A stretch of DNA of 64,000 nucleotides, from the NCBI GenBank assembly GCA_027484425.1, contig JAIXSZ010000063.1, positions 62,001 through 126,000 on the forward strand, given 5' to 3'. Below, piece by piece: positions 63,970 to 64,000 of this stretch. This DNA comes from Sphingobacteriales bacterium. Its GTDB lineage: Bacteria > Bacteroidota > Bacteroidia > Chitinophagales > Chitinophagaceae. Both the position numbers and the translations under genes were made by a program. Every line of letters starts with the position of its first letter. The stretch's first letter is position 1. Below the pieces are notes generated by a model. The model saw nothing but the letters and a program-made list of their open reading frames with translations. It was not told where the DNA came from and searched no databases.

Positions 63970-64000
63970 ATGTGGCTCACTTACACATTAATACTCGTAG
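63970..64000 (+). CDS. Start of a further gene, cut by the window edge
   Basis: An ATG at 63970 opens a frame of ten codons and one extra base (MWLTYTLILV), running off the window 84 bp after idi on the same strand. A hydrophobic start is visible, and its place in the cluster suggests a carotenoid enzyme such as the beta-carotene hydroxylase often found here, but too little is seen to say. Confidence 0.4.
   Translation, partial: MWLTYTLILV

Overview
This window is a stretch of chromosome from a member of the Bacteroidota, most likely in or near the Chitinophagales. The evidence is four proteins with C-terminal type IX secretion (T9SS) sorting domains, a PorP/SprF protein, a DUF5686 protein, two OmpH/Skp paralogues next to bamA and uppS, the Bacteroidota promoter element TAnnTTTG ahead of several genes, and a carotenoid cluster behind a cobalamin-type MerR regulator. 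No phage, insertion sequence or CRISPR array was seen.

Layout. 0-5.3 kb (mostly minus strand): a type II NADH dehydrogenase, an outer-membrane barrel, a rhodanese and a T9SS protein. 5.2-7.1 kb: a kinase-less PASTA protein behind D-Ala-D-Ala ligase, in one operon with the two preceding genes. 7.3-9.2 kb: peptide deformylase and tRNA-guanine transglycosylase converging on one strong shared terminator. 9.3-14.1 kb: the envelope cluster uppS-bamA-ompH-ompH. 14.3-22.5 kb: a DUF922-like protein, purine nucleoside phosphorylase, a Ca-type and a Cu-type P-type ATPase, a small secreted protein and a YoaK-like membrane protein. 22.5-36.4 kb: a PorP/SprF gene diverging from a 12.6 kb gene for a 4197-residue T9SS protein with about 44 Ig-like repeats, each carrying two conserved cysteines. 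36.4-41.4 kb: a stand-alone atpG, a T9SS protein, a MacB-like permease and a HigBA toxin-antitoxin pair. 41.6-49.6 kb: a DUF4268 protein, a secreted unknown, a second T9SS protein that shares the giant protein's repeat, an ABC exporter, a fasciclin protein and L-serine dehydratase. 49.7-50.7 kb: a small island with an antitoxin and a frameshifted YoeB toxin, lying between two 64-bp direct repeats; one repeat is the 3' part of an intact SRP RNA gene. 50.7-59.8 kb: mostly housekeeping genes (RNA methyltransferase, WbqC, peptidase C1, deoxynucleoside kinase, DUF5686, L19, glycosyltransferase, VOC protein). 60-64 kb: a CarH/LitR-like cobalamin photoreceptor-type regulator, then crtI, crtB and idi, and the first codons of another gene at the edge.

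How the genes work together. The surface theme is strong: BamA and the OmpH chaperones insert outer-membrane proteins, PorP/SprF and the T9SS deliver large repeat proteins to the cell surface, and Ddl, UppS and the PASTA protein serve the wall. The right-hand end is a pigment operon that its upstream regulator probably controls by light and cobalamin. The most unusual observations are the SRP-RNA-targeted island, the giant Cys-paired repeat protein, and the regulator with its spaced operator-like repeats.
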